Counted from the first letter of the stretch, positions 8,395 to 17,553 are shown. The stretch is DNA of 30,578 bases from Acidiferrobacter sp. (GCA_027335965.1 DAHWGZ010000005.1:1-30578), one strand, 5' to 3'. Notes: generated by a model not told the origin, from the sequence alone. Numbers and translations: made by a program.

Positions 8395-9605
8395 GAACGC
8401 CGATCGCTGAAGGCGGTCACGGTAACCGATGGAGCCGCCTCCCCCGCGCCTGCCGGGCCGAAAGACGCGGCCGGGGCGGCCTGCCCTCCGGGGTCGGGAC
8501 GTCCCGGTCCCACCCGAAAGAGCGTGATCTCAGGCGGCGCGAGCAGGCGGAATGGCGGCCCCCAGGCCCCGGTTCCACGGCTCACATATAGATAGGAGGC
8601 GCGCGCCAGCCGAAAAAGCCCGGCGTGCGCCGGATAGTAGAGGCGGGTCAGGAAGCCAAAGGGGAAGATCTGACCCTTATGGGTATGCCCGGAGAGCTGC
8701 AGATCGAAACGGGTCTCCGCGCCGGGCAACACCTCGGGGCGGTGCTTGAGCAACACCGTAAAGACCTCGTCCGACAACCCCCGCAGGACCCGCACCTCGT
8801 GGCTCGCCGACTCGCCAGGCCGGCCGGCCACCGGATCATCCACGCCAGCGATCTGCAGGCCGGGGACGATCACCGCGCGATTGCGCAGCACGATGAAACC
8901 GCAGCGCTCCATGAACGCGAGCGAGGGCGCAAGGCCCGCGTAACACTCGTGATTGCCAACGACCGCGAACTTGCCAAGGCGCGGCCTCAAGGCCGACAAG
9001 ACCTCGGTCACGGGCACCGCGAGGCCAGTCCGGGAATCAATCAGGTCGCCGGTCGACACCACGACATCGGGGTCATGGTCGCCCAACCTCCTAAGGAGCG
9101 TCTGGATGCGCCGGCGCCCATTCATGGACCCTATATGCACATCCGAGACCTGGGCTATGCACAGTACCCCGGAGGGGCCGACATCCTTCGCGGTCGGTAT
9201 GTCGACCGTCTCGACGCGAATGCGCGAACGCTCGACAAAGGCATAGAGCGCCAGCGCCGCGGTAAGGCCCAGCGTAAGCGCGAGCGACAGGGGTCTCGCG
9301 GGCGTGTGGGGCGCCCCGGCGAGCAGGAACGCGATCGCCAGTGCCAGATCCGCCGCTAGCCGCGCCATGACAAACAGCAGGACCAAGCCCGCCCAGGTGT
9401 AACCGATCCAGGAAAACACCCGGCCCCGCCGCTCGAGCCCCCGGCGATCGAGGCGCCGGGCCAGGAACGGGGTCAGCCCGAGACCCGCGAGCGCCGCCCC
9501 GAGGCCCACGCGCCCGGGCAGCGATAGCCCGAGATCGGCCACGAGGACGTGCCAGATGAAGACATGAGCCAGACAGTAAAGGGTTATGAAAACCGGAAAA
9601 ATCAT
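8391..9605 (-). CDS. Membrane-anchored metallophosphoesterase
   Basis: A calcineurin-like phosphoesterase of 404 residues. The first ~140 residues hold several hydrophobic helices; the catalytic domain follows with the metal-binding motifs QVSDVHIGS, STGDLIDS, VVGNHECYAG and QLSGHTHKGQ in the expected order. The protein resembles YkuE/YaeI-like membrane phosphoesterases, some of which act on lipid-linked phosphates, but the substrate is not evident. Its TAG stop and that of the convergent kinase gene share the palindrome CTAG (8391-8394), so the genes overlap tail to tail by four bases. The C-terminal ~35 residues are low-complexity Ala/Gly/Pro. Confidence 0.88.
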   Translation of the reverse strand: MIFPVFITLYCLAHVFIWHVLVADLGLSLPGRVGLGAALAGLGLTPFLARRLDRRGLERRGRVFSWIGYTWAGLVLLFVMARLAADLALAIAFLLAGAPHTPARPLSLALTLGLTAALALYAFVERSRIRVETVDIPTAKDVGPSGVLCIAQVSDVHIGSMNGRRRIQTLLRRLGDHDPDVVVSTGDLIDSRTGLAVPVTEVLSALRPRLGKFAVVGNHECYAGLAPSLAFMERCGFIVLRNRAVIVPGLQIAGVDDPVAGRPGESASHEVRVLRGLSDEVFTVLLKHRPEVLPGAETRFDLQLSGHTHKGQIFPFGFLTRLYYPAHAGLFRLARASYLYVSRGTGAWGPPFRLLAPPEITLFRVGPGRPDPGGQAAPAASFGPAGAGEAAPSVTVTAFSDRRS

Positions 9606-9735
9606 CTATGAACCCTCGGGGGCCAGACACCATTGTGGCGCATGGCCCCCGGCACTCCCAGGCACCTTTAGACACCCGCATGAAATCATCCGGCAAGCGG
9701 CCCCCTTCCGAGGCGCGCAAGCACGCGGCGCGCGC

Positions 9736-10128
9736 TCAGGAGGCCAGCGCGCGTTCGACGATTCCCGCAAACAACGTGTCGAGTTCGGCGCCCAGGGCGT
9801 CGAGGTCGGGGTGATCGTAGGGCGCCAATACGCGCGAGGGCAAACGGTAGGCCACTATCGTGCCGCCGCCCCGGACATAGATGTGGAGACGCAACGGGAT
9901 GTCGAGCCCCGCCTCCTTGCGCGCCACCCATACGCGCACCGCGAAGTCCGGCCGAAAGACCTCCAATATCTGGTCGCAGTCGACGGTAAGGCCCTTCTTG
10001 GCGGCATTGGCCTGCCCGTTGATGTGCGCCACGAGGCCCATGGGCGCCACGGCGACCGCCGCCTTCAGGCGCTCCACGGTCTCGTCGCAGCCGTAAGGCG
10101 ATACCGCCTGCACTAAATCCTCGCTCAT
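9736..10128 (-). CDS. DUF302 domain protein
   Basis: A 130-residue protein with the DUF302 pattern: SPYGCDETVERLKAAVA near the start, then GLVAHINGQANAAKKGL, and a mid-protein ILEVFRPDFAVRVW. DUF302 proteins are small, widespread and of unknown biochemical role. The ATG at 10128 is chosen because AAGGATG precedes it by a suitable distance; the frame extends upstream without a better site. No signal peptide is seen. It stands alone between the phosphoesterase and the divergent outer-membrane gene. Confidence 0.8.
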   Translation of the reverse strand: MSEDLVQAVSPYGCDETVERLKAAVAVAPMGLVAHINGQANAAKKGLTVDCDQILEVFRPDFAVRVWVARKEAGLDIPLRLHIYVRGGGTIVAYRLPSRVLAPYDHPDLDALGAELDTLFAGIVERALAS

Positions 10129-10333
10129 CGTGTCATCCTTAGGTCCGGCAAGGCCGGCTCGCGCCAGGGAAGGTCCCGGCATCGGGGCGGTGCGTGACCG
10201 AAAATCCCGCGGGCCGCTCCACGAATCCCCTTGCCGTCCACGCCATCATCGACTGTAATGCAAGGCAGTGACTGCTGTCTTATCATTCGCCGGTTTCGAG
10301 GCTCACACAAAATCCATCCAGAGACAAGATGCC

Positions 10334-11137
10334 ATGCGCCCGACGTCCATGCTCATCGCAATCCCTTGGTTGCTTTTCGCGGAATCGGCTTCCGCCATGA
10401 CCATGTCTTCGCCCCCAGATCCTTGCGCCGGACCTTCGGGCCTGCTCGCGGAACTCGACCGGCCCACCGTCGCCGACAGCGCCTGCGTGGTCCAACCGGG
10501 GCGCGCCATCCTGGAGATGGGTTATGCCCACCTGAATACGGATGCCGGCACGCGCCAGACCCTCCCGCAGGCGGAGCTGCGCTTCGGCCTGCCGCACCGC
10601 AACGAATTCGTGTTCCTGCCGCCGAATGCCACCTATGCGGGTAATGAAAAGGGCGGCGAGACCGATTACAGCGCGACGGTCATGGGGTTCAAGCACGAAT
10701 GGGGCTATACGCGCCGATGGATCTATACCGGCGAGGTCCTGTTCACGGCGCCCGGGACGCACAACGTCTCCGGCGCCACGGATGGCTGGGGGACGGCCGT
10801 GAACGGGATCGTCGCATACAGCCCCACGCCGAGCGTCTCGCTTGGACTGATGCTCGGCGTCACCAACCAGTATGACCTGCAGGGGCGGCGCTACACGAGC
10901 CTGAATCCGGATTTCACCGCCAGCTGGCTCATCAATCCCCGCCTGCAGCTGTACGCCGAGGTCTATGGGCAGACCCACACCGCCCAGGGGGCCGGCAGCG
11001 GCTGGGACACCGACGGGGGCGTGCAGTATCTCCTGACGCGACGCATCGAGCTGGACGCGGAGATCGGGCAGCAGCTGTCCGGGGCGCTGGGCGGCTACCA
11101 CCATTACTGGGGGATGGGCGCGGGATGGGAGTTCTAG
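10334..11137 (+). CDS. Predicted outer-membrane beta-barrel protein (MetA-pathway-like transporter family)
   Basis: The 267-residue product starts with a signal peptide (MRPTSMLIAIPWLLFAESAS followed by an Ala-x-Ala-like site). The rest alternates short polar turns with amphipathic strands and ends in an aromatic residue (GAGWEF), the usual end of an outer-membrane barrel. Segments such as QPGRAILEMGYAH and LPQAELRFGLPHRNEF resemble the family often labelled transporter or phenol degradation MetA. Substrate is unknown. The frame is open from 10268, but the ATG at 10334 gives the signal peptide. Its end overlaps the start of the next gene by 13 bases. Confidence 0.75.
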   Translation: MRPTSMLIAIPWLLFAESASAMTMSSPPDPCAGPSGLLAELDRPTVADSACVVQPGRAILEMGYAHLNTDAGTRQTLPQAELRFGLPHRNEFVFLPPNATYAGNEKGGETDYSATVMGFKHEWGYTRRWIYTGEVLFTAPGTHNVSGATDGWGTAVNGIVAYSPTPSVSLGLMLGVTNQYDLQGRRYTSLNPDFTASWLINPRLQLYAEVYGQTHTAQGAGSGWDTDGGVQYLLTRRIELDAEIGQQLSGALGGYHHYWGMGAGWEF

Positions 11138-11829
11138 AAAACGACGGCGGGGAAAACCCCTCGACCCCGGCGCGCGAAGGCGTCACCAAGTTCGCGCTTC
11201 ACTACACCCGCGGCGCGCCACTCATGGCCGCGCGGCTTGCCACGCTGCAGGCGTGGCGACGGATACTCTTCGATCTTGGGCTCATAGGGCAGGAGCTCAC
11301 CGAAACGGGCCCTGTCGGCTTTGGAAACGTCAGCGAGCGCTTCGAGGCGCGCGATCGCGAGGGGCGCTTTGTCATCACCGCGACCCAGACCGGCCACAAA
11401 CCCTCGCTCACGCCCAAGGACTACAGTCTCGTGACGGGCTGGGATCTCGCCGCCAACCGCATCGAGGCCGAGGGGCCGGCGCCCCCCTCCTCGGAATCGC
11501 TGACGCATGCCATCTTCTACGCCTCGCTCAGCGACGTGCGTTATGTATTCCATGGCCACTCCCCCGAGATCTGGTCGCGCGCCGATGCCCTGGGGCTCCC
11601 GTCGACGGATCGCCGCGTGGCCTACGGAACGCCCGGCATGGCCCGCGAGGTCCAGGCCCTCCTGGCCCTGCCCGATGGCCGCGCAACCGGGCTTCTGGTC
11701 ATGGGGGGCCATGAAAACGGGGTGATAAGCTACGCCGCCGCCGCCGACGCCGCGGGCGACATCCTCATTCAAGCCTTGGCACGCGCCCGCGGTCTGGCGT
11801 CGATGACGAAAGGCGGCCGCCCCGCCTGA
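11125..11829 (+). CDS. Class II aldolase/adducin family protein
   Basis: A 234-residue protein with the class II aldolase fold signature. GPVGFGNVSERF is the N-terminal glycine/asparagine loop, SLTHAIFYASLSDVRYVFHGHSP holds the metal-binding His-x-His, and VMGGHENGVISYA supplies the later histidine. Family members cleave or epimerise sugar phosphates, but many of this short bacterial type have no assigned reaction. The start at 11125 lies inside the previous gene; a later ATG at 11224 is possible. Coupling to an outer-membrane protein gene is odd and gives no clear functional hint. Confidence 0.75.
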   Translation: MGVLENDGGENPSTPAREGVTKFALHYTRGAPLMAARLATLQAWRRILFDLGLIGQELTETGPVGFGNVSERFEARDREGRFVITATQTGHKPSLTPKDYSLVTGWDLAANRIEAEGPAPPSSESLTHAIFYASLSDVRYVFHGHSPEIWSRADALGLPSTDRRVAYGTPGMAREVQALLALPDGRATGLLVMGGHENGVISYAAAADAAGDILIQALARARGLASMTKGGRPA

Positions 11830-12063
11830 ATGACGGCCTCCTCGCCCGCCCGCGAACGCCATCCGCGGGCGCCCCCGGGACCGGAAAGGCGATGGAGTCG
11901 CGCGGGTCCGGGCCTTTACGCCCCGCCGATTACGACCCCTCGTCCGTGGTAGATTCCCATAAGCGCACGCCGGCCACGGTCGCGGCCCACGCGGCCCACG
12001 CGGCCGACCCGGCGCCGGACGCAGCGAAGCCGGGCATGCGCGCCAACGATCGGGGGGCAAATC
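11830..12063. repeat. Intergenic region with a short tandem repeat
   Basis: The 234 bases between the aldolase-like gene and the diguanylate cyclase contain a 9-base unit, GCGGCCCAC, repeated about 2.7 times at 11982-12005. No RNA gene, riboswitch or small gene could be recognised. The repeat is GC-rich and could be simple slippage. Confidence 0.4.
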
Positions 12064-13266
12064 ATGGTTGAAGAGTATCATCCGGAGATGGGGTCCGCGG
12101 ATGGCGATCCTATCGCCGGATGGGTCCGTTTCCTTTACGGCTTCTTTCCCGGGCATCCGGGCGCGGTGGCCGACCTCCTCGACGCGACGCAACATCCCAC
12201 GATGTTCCGTCACCAACGCGCGCGCCTCATACTGTCGCGCACGCGGCTCATGGCGATGCTGTTTGCCATCCTCACGCCCCTATGGATACCCATGGACGTG
12301 CTGGCCTTTCCCGAGTCGATCTGGCGGCCCCTGGCATGGGGGAGGATCATCGCCAGCGCGGGTCTTGTCGTGCTGGCCGCGCGTTCCCGCCACGCCGCGA
12401 GACTCACGCAGGCCCATCGCGCCCTGGCCTTGCTGTTTCTCATACCCGCGGCGCTCTATCTCTTCTCGCGCGCGGTTCTGGCGCACGCGCCCCTGGGTCC
12501 ATTCGGCACGGTCATGGCCAACGGCTACGCATTCCTGCCCTTCATGATGATGGCCGGCCTCAGCATCTTCCCGTTGACGGCGCAAGAACTGGGCACGCTC
12601 GCGCTACCGCTCCTCATGGTCTTTGCCGTCCCGGTCGTGGATCACGATGCCTTCATGATGCCGATCCTCAACGCCGCGGCGATGCTCTGGCTGCTCGCGC
12701 TCGTGGGCGCGGTCGGCGCCCTGTCGGCGATAAGCCAGCTCCAGATCCTTCGCTCGCTGTTTGCGACATCCGTCATCGACCCATTGACCGGGGCCCTGAA
12801 CCGCGGCAGCGGGAACGAACTCATCGCCCTGCAGTTCGCGCTGGCGCGGCGCCATGACTACCCGCTGGCCCTGGCGTTCGTGGATCTCGATGACTTCAAG
12901 CAGGTCAACGACTCGGCGGGCCATGAGAGCGGAGACCGGCTGCTCAAGGAGACCGCGCAGGCCTGGCACGCGACCTTACGCAAGAGCGACGCCATCGTGC
13001 GATGGGGTGGAGAGGAATTCGTGCTGGTATTGCCCTATGCGGATGGCCATCGCGCCGAGCACCTGATCCGCCACCGCCTACCCGCGTTGCCACGGCCGGA
13101 TGGCACGCCGCTTACCTTCAGCATCGGCATCGCGGAATGGCGCGCGGACGGCGTGACAGGCTGGCAGGCTTTGGTCGCCCTCGCCGACGAACGCATGTAT
13201 CAGGCCAAGACCCTGGGTAAAAACCGCATCGTCCCGTGCGCGCCCGGACCGCCCCACGAAAACTGA
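12064..13266 (+). CDS. Membrane diguanylate cyclase (GGDEF) with I-site
   Basis: This 400-residue protein has about six hydrophobic helices between residues 60 and 230, forming an integral sensor region resembling MASE-type domains, then a GGDEF domain. The active-site loop is GGEEF (about residues 315-319), within the range seen in active cyclases. Upstream, DPLTGALNRG and FVDLDDFKQVND supply the usual early motifs. An inhibitory RxxD motif (RKSD, 306-309) lies exactly five residues before GGEEF, so product inhibition by c-di-GMP is expected. No EAL domain is present. A GGGGGG run lies before the start codon. The sensed signal is unknown. Confidence 0.9.
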   Translation: MVEEYHPEMGSADGDPIAGWVRFLYGFFPGHPGAVADLLDATQHPTMFRHQRARLILSRTRLMAMLFAILTPLWIPMDVLAFPESIWRPLAWGRIIASAGLVVLAARSRHAARLTQAHRALALLFLIPAALYLFSRAVLAHAPLGPFGTVMANGYAFLPFMMMAGLSIFPLTAQELGTLALPLLMVFAVPVVDHDAFMMPILNAAAMLWLLALVGAVGALSAISQLQILRSLFATSVIDPLTGALNRGSGNELIALQFALARRHDYPLALAFVDLDDFKQVNDSAGHESGDRLLKETAQAWHATLRKSDAIVRWGGEEFVLVLPYADGHRAEHLIRHRLPALPRPDGTPLTFSIGIAEWRADGVTGWQALVALADERMYQAKTLGKNRIVPCAPGPPHEN

Positions 13267-13358
13267 CAGGACGGCACCGACCAACGCCACCCCCGAGGGC
13301 GTATCCGGCCCCATGCGATCGGCGCGCGCCGCGCGGCAGGCATCCCAAGACGCGTCCC

Positions 13359-13904
13359 TCAGGAAGCGTTGGGGCCGGACAGGACCTTGCGCATCACCGC
13401 GAACGCCAAGTCGGATCGTTTCGCGATGCCAAAGCGTTCATCGCCGTAAGGAAAGGCCCGGCGCTCGCCCGTGAAATCATAGCCCATGCGCCGGTACCAG
13501 GCGACGAGATCCCTTCGCAGATCGATCACCGTGATCCCGGCATGGCGCGCGCCCCAATGGGTCAGCGCCCACTGTTCGGCATGCGCGATCACCGACCGCC
13601 CCAGGCCCCGGCCCTGCCGTTCGGGACGGATGGCGAAGAGCCCGAGATCGACCCCTGCCGGCGCCCGCTCAAGGTGGATGCAGCCGCACAATGCGCCGGC
13701 GAGATGCGCCTGCAGGATGCGGCTGTCATCGCGCGCAAGAATCTCGCGCAGCATGTCGCCATCGATGCGCTGTCCGCCCAGCAGGTGCGCCTCGCTCGTC
13801 CAGCCCTTCACCGAACCGGTTGCGCGATAGGCATCGTTCACCAGGCCGGCGAGGCCCTCGACCTCGTCGGCGTGAGCAAAGCTCCATTCGGTGATGGCGG
13901 GCAC
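13359..13904 (-). CDS. GNAT-family N-acetyltransferase
   Basis: A 181-residue acetyltransferase with the acetyl-CoA-binding signature LFAIRPERQGRGLGRSVIAH, followed by an aromatic-rich strand and WYRRMGYDFTGERRAFPYGD, the usual GNAT C-terminal motif. The GTG at 13904 is chosen because GAGAGGA lies six to seven bases upstream; an ATG at 13934 in the same frame has no ribosome site. The substrate is unknown. It lies 168 bases downstream of the permease gene in the same direction and may or may not share its transcript. Confidence 0.85.
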   Translation of the reverse strand: MPAITEWSFAHADEVEGLAGLVNDAYRATGSVKGWTSEAHLLGGQRIDGDMLREILARDDSRILQAHLAGALCGCIHLERAPAGVDLGLFAIRPERQGRGLGRSVIAHAEQWALTHWGARHAGITVIDLRRDLVAWYRRMGYDFTGERRAFPYGDERFGIAKRSDLAFAVMRKVLSGPNAS

Positions 13905-14072
13905 GCGGCGTCCTCTCTTGGTCGGGACGCCCATGATAGGGCGCGCAAGGGGGCGCGCGCCATCGCGCCCTGCATGCGTTGCGGGCCGTCGACCCCATCC
14001 GCTCGCGCGAATCACGCCCGCGCCGGCGCCGCGCAAAACCACCCGTGGAGGACCTCGGGGCCACGAGGCGCG

Positions 14073-15467
14073 CTACAGGGGCGGCACGTCGGCCCCGGCG
14101 CGCTCCAGGCCTCCCGGTCTCGGTATCCCGCGCGCGCGACGCGCCATGGCGGCGAGCAACGCCGCCATGGCAAAGCCGACGAGCGGTGAAATGTCGACCC
14201 CGCCGAGCGCGCGGGCGCCATAGCCGACCCACAGGGGGTTGCTCGAAAAAAGCGCGCAGACGGCGACCGCGACCACGAGGACCCCCGCGCGCAGGCGGCG
14301 ACCCTCGGACCATGATGCCGGATCCGGCGGCAGCCCCTTGCCCCAAAGGTCGCCCAGGATCTGCACCACGACCACGCCTGTCCAAGGGGCGGCGACGATG
14401 ATGAGGAGCGACAGAAATACCTCGAACACGTCCAGAAAGGTCGGGGCATAAAACAGGATCCAGATCGCCATCGCCGTGCCGATGGAGGCATCCACGAAGG
14501 TCGAGAGGCGCCGGTTCAGATCACGCCGCAGGGTCACGGCGAGACTGAAGGCCGAGCTGAATGCGTTCAGGAAGTTCGAGGCGAGCAACCCCATGATCGC
14601 GAACAGGCAAAAACCATAGTACAGGATCCCGCTATGAAACATGCCGCGCGGAAAGGCGATTCCGTCGCTGCCGAATGTCACCCCGCCCGCTTGATACAGG
14701 GCCACGGACACAAAGAGGATCACAAACGACCCCAGAAAGCCCCCCGCCGCGGGGGCCAGCGCGACGCGCGCAAGCGGCGTGCCGCCGCGCGTGAATCGCG
14801 AGTAGTCGGAGGCGAACATGGTCCAGGACAGCGCCCCGCCCATGAGTCCCAGGGACAGGGCGCCCAAGGCCTCGCGCAGCGTGCTCGCCGACATGGCGGT
14901 CCCGGCGCCGAGCAGGCTCGCTTTTAAGGGGACATGAAAAAGGATGACGATCGAGAACAGCATGAGCAGCGCGGCCCCCGCCTTCTGCGCCGCGACGATG
15001 GCGCGGTAGCCGAGGAGCGGGACCGTGAAGTTGGCCACCAAGGACACCGCGAGCGCCGTCAGCGTCGCGCTCGGTGGGTAGGCGGTCTCGCCTGGAAACA
15101 ACAGGCTGCGCACGATATAGATGACGATCACCAGCACGACGCTCTCCCACCCCACCTGGGAGAGCCAATTGGCCGCCGATATGGCACGATTGACGCGCGC
15201 GCCGAATAGATGCTCCGACACCACCATGGTCGGCAGGCCATAGACGAACCCCGGGATGCTCACGATGCCGACCAAGAGGAAACACGCGGATGCCGCCAGC
15301 ATGACCCATAGGAACGGCGCGCCCGGGAATGCCTGCGCCATGATGCCGCCCAAGGGGATGGTCGAGGCGGTCATGGTGGCGGCGAGCCATATGAAGAACG
15401 TCCCCCACGAGGACCCCTGGCGCTGATCCCCGCCGGTCGCACCTAGCGAATGCTGTTCGCGCGCCAT
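14073..15467 (-). CDS. NCS1-family cytosine/purine permease (CodB-like)
   Basis: A 464-residue inner-membrane protein with about 12 hydrophobic helices. The opening segment WGTFFIWLAATMTASTIPLG, then VSEHLFGARVNRAISAANWL and GWESVVLVIV, follows the NCS1 pattern of nucleobase permeases such as CodB. NCS1 carriers take up cytosine, purines, hydantoins, allantoin or thiamine by H+ or Na+ symport, and the exact substrate cannot be told here. It lies 37 bases downstream of tonB in a unit with exbB and exbD and close to the heterocycle genes, so it is the likely inner-membrane step for the same compound. Confidence 0.85.
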   Translation of the reverse strand: MAREQHSLGATGGDQRQGSSWGTFFIWLAATMTASTIPLGGIMAQAFPGAPFLWVMLAASACFLLVGIVSIPGFVYGLPTMVVSEHLFGARVNRAISAANWLSQVGWESVVLVIVIYIVRSLLFPGETAYPPSATLTALAVSLVANFTVPLLGYRAIVAAQKAGAALLMLFSIVILFHVPLKASLLGAGTAMSASTLREALGALSLGLMGGALSWTMFASDYSRFTRGGTPLARVALAPAAGGFLGSFVILFVSVALYQAGGVTFGSDGIAFPRGMFHSGILYYGFCLFAIMGLLASNFLNAFSSAFSLAVTLRRDLNRRLSTFVDASIGTAMAIWILFYAPTFLDVFEVFLSLLIIVAAPWTGVVVVQILGDLWGKGLPPDPASWSEGRRLRAGVLVVAVAVCALFSSNPLWVGYGARALGGVDISPLVGFAMAALLAAMARRARGIPRPGGLERAGADVPPL

Positions 15468-15504
15468 GGTCTGGCCCCTTGACTCATGTCACGGCCGGCA
15501 CCGC

Positions 15505-16257
15505 TCATGAACCGTCTCCGCTGATATGCACGGTGATCTCGAAGGTCGTGTCCCGCTTGGGCATGCGCCTCAAGAACGGCGGATAGCGGCCGCCCTCGAC
15601 GGCCGCGAGCGCGGCGGCGTTCACCGCGCGAATATGGCTCGGCACGAGCACCTTGGCCCACAACAGGCGCCCACGCGGCGACAGGCGAAATTCTATCGTA
15701 GAGTGGCCGGAAAGGCCCATGGCCTTCAGCATCGACGGCACGCGCAAGCGGCCTTGGATCATGGGCCGCACGAGACCCACGTAACGCGACATGAGCGAGG
15801 CGATCCGTTGTGGTGACGGACGGGGCGCGGACGCAGGCTCATGAGGCTTCGCCGGCGCGGCCTTCCGGGGCTTCGCCACCGGCTGGGGCCTATGCGGCGG
15901 CACGACGGGTAGCGTCTTTCGGACGAGCCTGGGCTTTACCGGCGCCGGCACCACCTCGCGCACCGGGGCCTTCGTCACGATCGGCTTGGGCGGCATCTTG
16001 CGAGCCACGGGTGGTGGGACCACGGGCCGCGGCCGCGGCTTTGGGCGCGGCGGCACGGGCCTTGGAAGCGTCACCATCTGCACCGCGATCGAGCTTGGGC
16101 GCACCGTGCGCGGCACGCTGCGTGGCCACAGGGCCACGAGCGCGACCAACCCGACCTCCAGCGCGAAGGCCCCCGCCAGCGCATACCCGAAGACCCGCGA
16201 GCCCTCCTCATCGTCCCCGGCGCGCGAAGGCGCGCCGGCCCACCCCAGAACGCTCAT
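15505..16257 (-). CDS. tonB: TonB energy-transducing protein
   Basis: The 250-residue product has a TonB layout: a short cytoplasmic N-terminus, one membrane helix (ALAGAFALEVGLVALVAL), a long Pro/Lys/Arg-rich periplasmic spacer (for example PRPVPPRPKPRPRPVVPPP), and a C-terminal domain. That domain contains a strand STIEFRLSPRGRLLWAKV and a TonB-like end with VEGGRYPPF. TonB passes proton-motive energy from ExbBD to outer-membrane receptors. The ATG at 16257 has a strong GGGAGG just upstream. It follows exbD, and its likely partner is the TonB-dependent receptor at the right edge. Confidence 0.88.
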   Translation of the reverse strand: MSVLGWAGAPSRAGDDEEGSRVFGYALAGAFALEVGLVALVALWPRSVPRTVRPSSIAVQMVTLPRPVPPRPKPRPRPVVPPPVARKMPPKPIVTKAPVREVVPAPVKPRLVRKTLPVVPPHRPQPVAKPRKAAPAKPHEPASAPRPSPQRIASLMSRYVGLVRPMIQGRLRVPSMLKAMGLSGHSTIEFRLSPRGRLLWAKVLVPSHIRAVNAAALAAVEGGRYPPFLRRMPKRDTTFEITVHISGDGS

Positions 16258-16321
16258 GCGCGCCTCCCCCACCCCTTCGCGTCTTGCGTCGCGCCGACGC
16301 GCATCCGTCCGGCGGGCGCGT

Positions 16322-16723
16322 TCATGCCTTGGGCTCCGTCGCGATCCCGATCTGGCTCACGCCCGCCTTGCGGCACGCATCCATGACATGCACGAACTGC
16401 TGGAATGGCACCTTCTTGTCGGCGGCGATCGTCACCTGGGTCTTGGCCGGATCCCCATCCCCCCGCAACATCGCCACCAAGGCCGCCAGGCCATAATGCT
16501 TGTCGTTCACGATCACCGTACCCGGGGCCTTCACGTTGATGACGAAATGCGGATGCGGCAGCGCATGCGCCTGGCTCGATGTCGGCAGATTCAGGTGCAG
16601 ACCGCGATCCGAAATCATCTGCATCGTGATCATGATGAAGAATACGAGCAAAAACAGCATGACGTCGATCATGGGAATGATCTCCACACGGCCCTTCTTG
16701 CGTCGACCCATTCGTGGTGTCAT
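16322..16723 (-). CDS. exbD: ExbD biopolymer transport protein
   Basis: The 133-residue protein has a short basic N-terminus (GRRKKGRVEI), a single membrane helix with the essential aspartate (IPMIDVMLFLLVFFIM, D20), and a periplasmic domain. ExbD pairs with ExbB as the proton-driven stator for TonB. Its start is 12 bases after exbB and is preceded by GGGAGG. Length and aspartate position are typical. Confidence 0.93.
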   Translation of the reverse strand: MTPRMGRRKKGRVEIIPMIDVMLFLLVFFIMITMQMISDRGLHLNLPTSSQAHALPHPHFVINVKAPGTVIVNDKHYGLAALVAMLRGDGDPAKTQVTIAADKKVPFQQFVHVMDACRKAGVSQIGIATEPKA

Positions 16724-16735
16724 GGCATCCTCCCG

Positions 16736-17452
16736 TCAGATCATGACCCGGCCATCCGCCGGCCGGCCTTCTTGCGCGTGCGCCCGCGTGACCGATGCGG
16801 CCTCCGGCCAAACCGGCGCGCCATCCATGCGGTTGAGCAACAGAATCTTCAAGGATTCTAGCTGGTATACGATCTTCTCTATGGCATTGTTGAAGGCGTT
16901 GAAACTGATGAGCCCCACCATGGCAATGAAAAGCCCCGTGGCGGTCGCGATCAGGGCATCGGCCACTCCGGCCGTCACCGAGGTCGGCGCGTGGCCTGGC
17001 AAGGCCAGTATCGAGAAGGCATGAAACATCCCTATTATGGTCCCGAACAACCCAAGGAGAGGCGCCAAGGTCACGATCGTATCGAGGATCCATAACCTCT
17101 TGTCGAGGGTCGGCGTAATCAGAAATATGGTCTCATCGAGGCGATTGGCAAAGGCCTCTCCGCGCGCGCTCCCATAATGGTGAATGAGCCCGAAATAACG
17201 CTGAGCCACCTCCACGAGACGCGCCTCGGGAAGCCCCGCGCAGCGTTCCACGATCTCTTTCAAGTCGTCGCGCTGCATCCTGCCCCGCCGGGATATGTCG
17301 TGAATCACCTCCTTGCCCTTTCTCAGGCCCCGCCGCAGGAACCAGAGCCGGTCGATGATGACCGCGATCTCCAGCACCATGACAAGCGCCAAAACATACA
17401 GCACGCCGTCTGAGTAGTTCGCCAAATGAACGATATATTGCAGGATCACCAT
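16736..17452 (-). CDS. exbB: ExbB/MotA-TolQ-ExbB proton channel protein
   Basis: This 238-residue inner-membrane protein has an N-terminal helix (GVLYVLALVMVLEIAVIIDR), a cytoplasmic region, and two C-terminal helices: TIVTLAPLLGLFGTIIGM and ADALIATATGLFIAMVGL. LGLFGT and the ATGL stretch are diagnostic of MotA/TolQ/ExbB proteins. The ATG at 17452 has AGGAGA six bases upstream. It is the first gene of the exbB-exbD-tonB-permease unit. A palindrome at 17540-17553 lies upstream. Confidence 0.93.
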   Translation of the reverse strand: MVILQYIVHLANYSDGVLYVLALVMVLEIAVIIDRLWFLRRGLRKGKEVIHDISRRGRMQRDDLKEIVERCAGLPEARLVEVAQRYFGLIHHYGSARGEAFANRLDETIFLITPTLDKRLWILDTIVTLAPLLGLFGTIIGMFHAFSILALPGHAPTSVTAGVADALIATATGLFIAMVGLISFNAFNNAIEKIVYQLESLKILLLNRMDGAPVWPEAASVTRAHAQEGRPADGRVMI

Positions 17453-17539
17453 ATTCGTCTCCTGTGCGTGAGCGTCTGAACGAATCAAGCCGTGCATTCG
17501 CCGGATCGACGCGATGACGCCTCACGCCGGTGGATTTGA

Positions 17540-17553
17540 ATGCATCCTTGCAT
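17540..17553. promoter_or_regulatory. Candidate GntR operator upstream of exbB
   Basis: ATGCA-TCCT-TGCAT is a perfect inverted repeat of two 5-base arms, 88 bases before the exbB start and about 165 bases past the end of the GntR/FCD gene. FCD regulators bind short symmetric sites of this size. A related ATGCATC string occurs near the start of the molybdenum hydroxylase gene (25112), but without a perfect second arm. Assignment to the neighbouring regulator is inference. Confidence 0.4.

Noticed and set aside
11134..12216. 360-codon leftward frame opposite the aldolase-like gene
   Set aside because: The forward frame has class II aldolase motifs, and the reverse is Arg/Gly-rich without a ribosome site.
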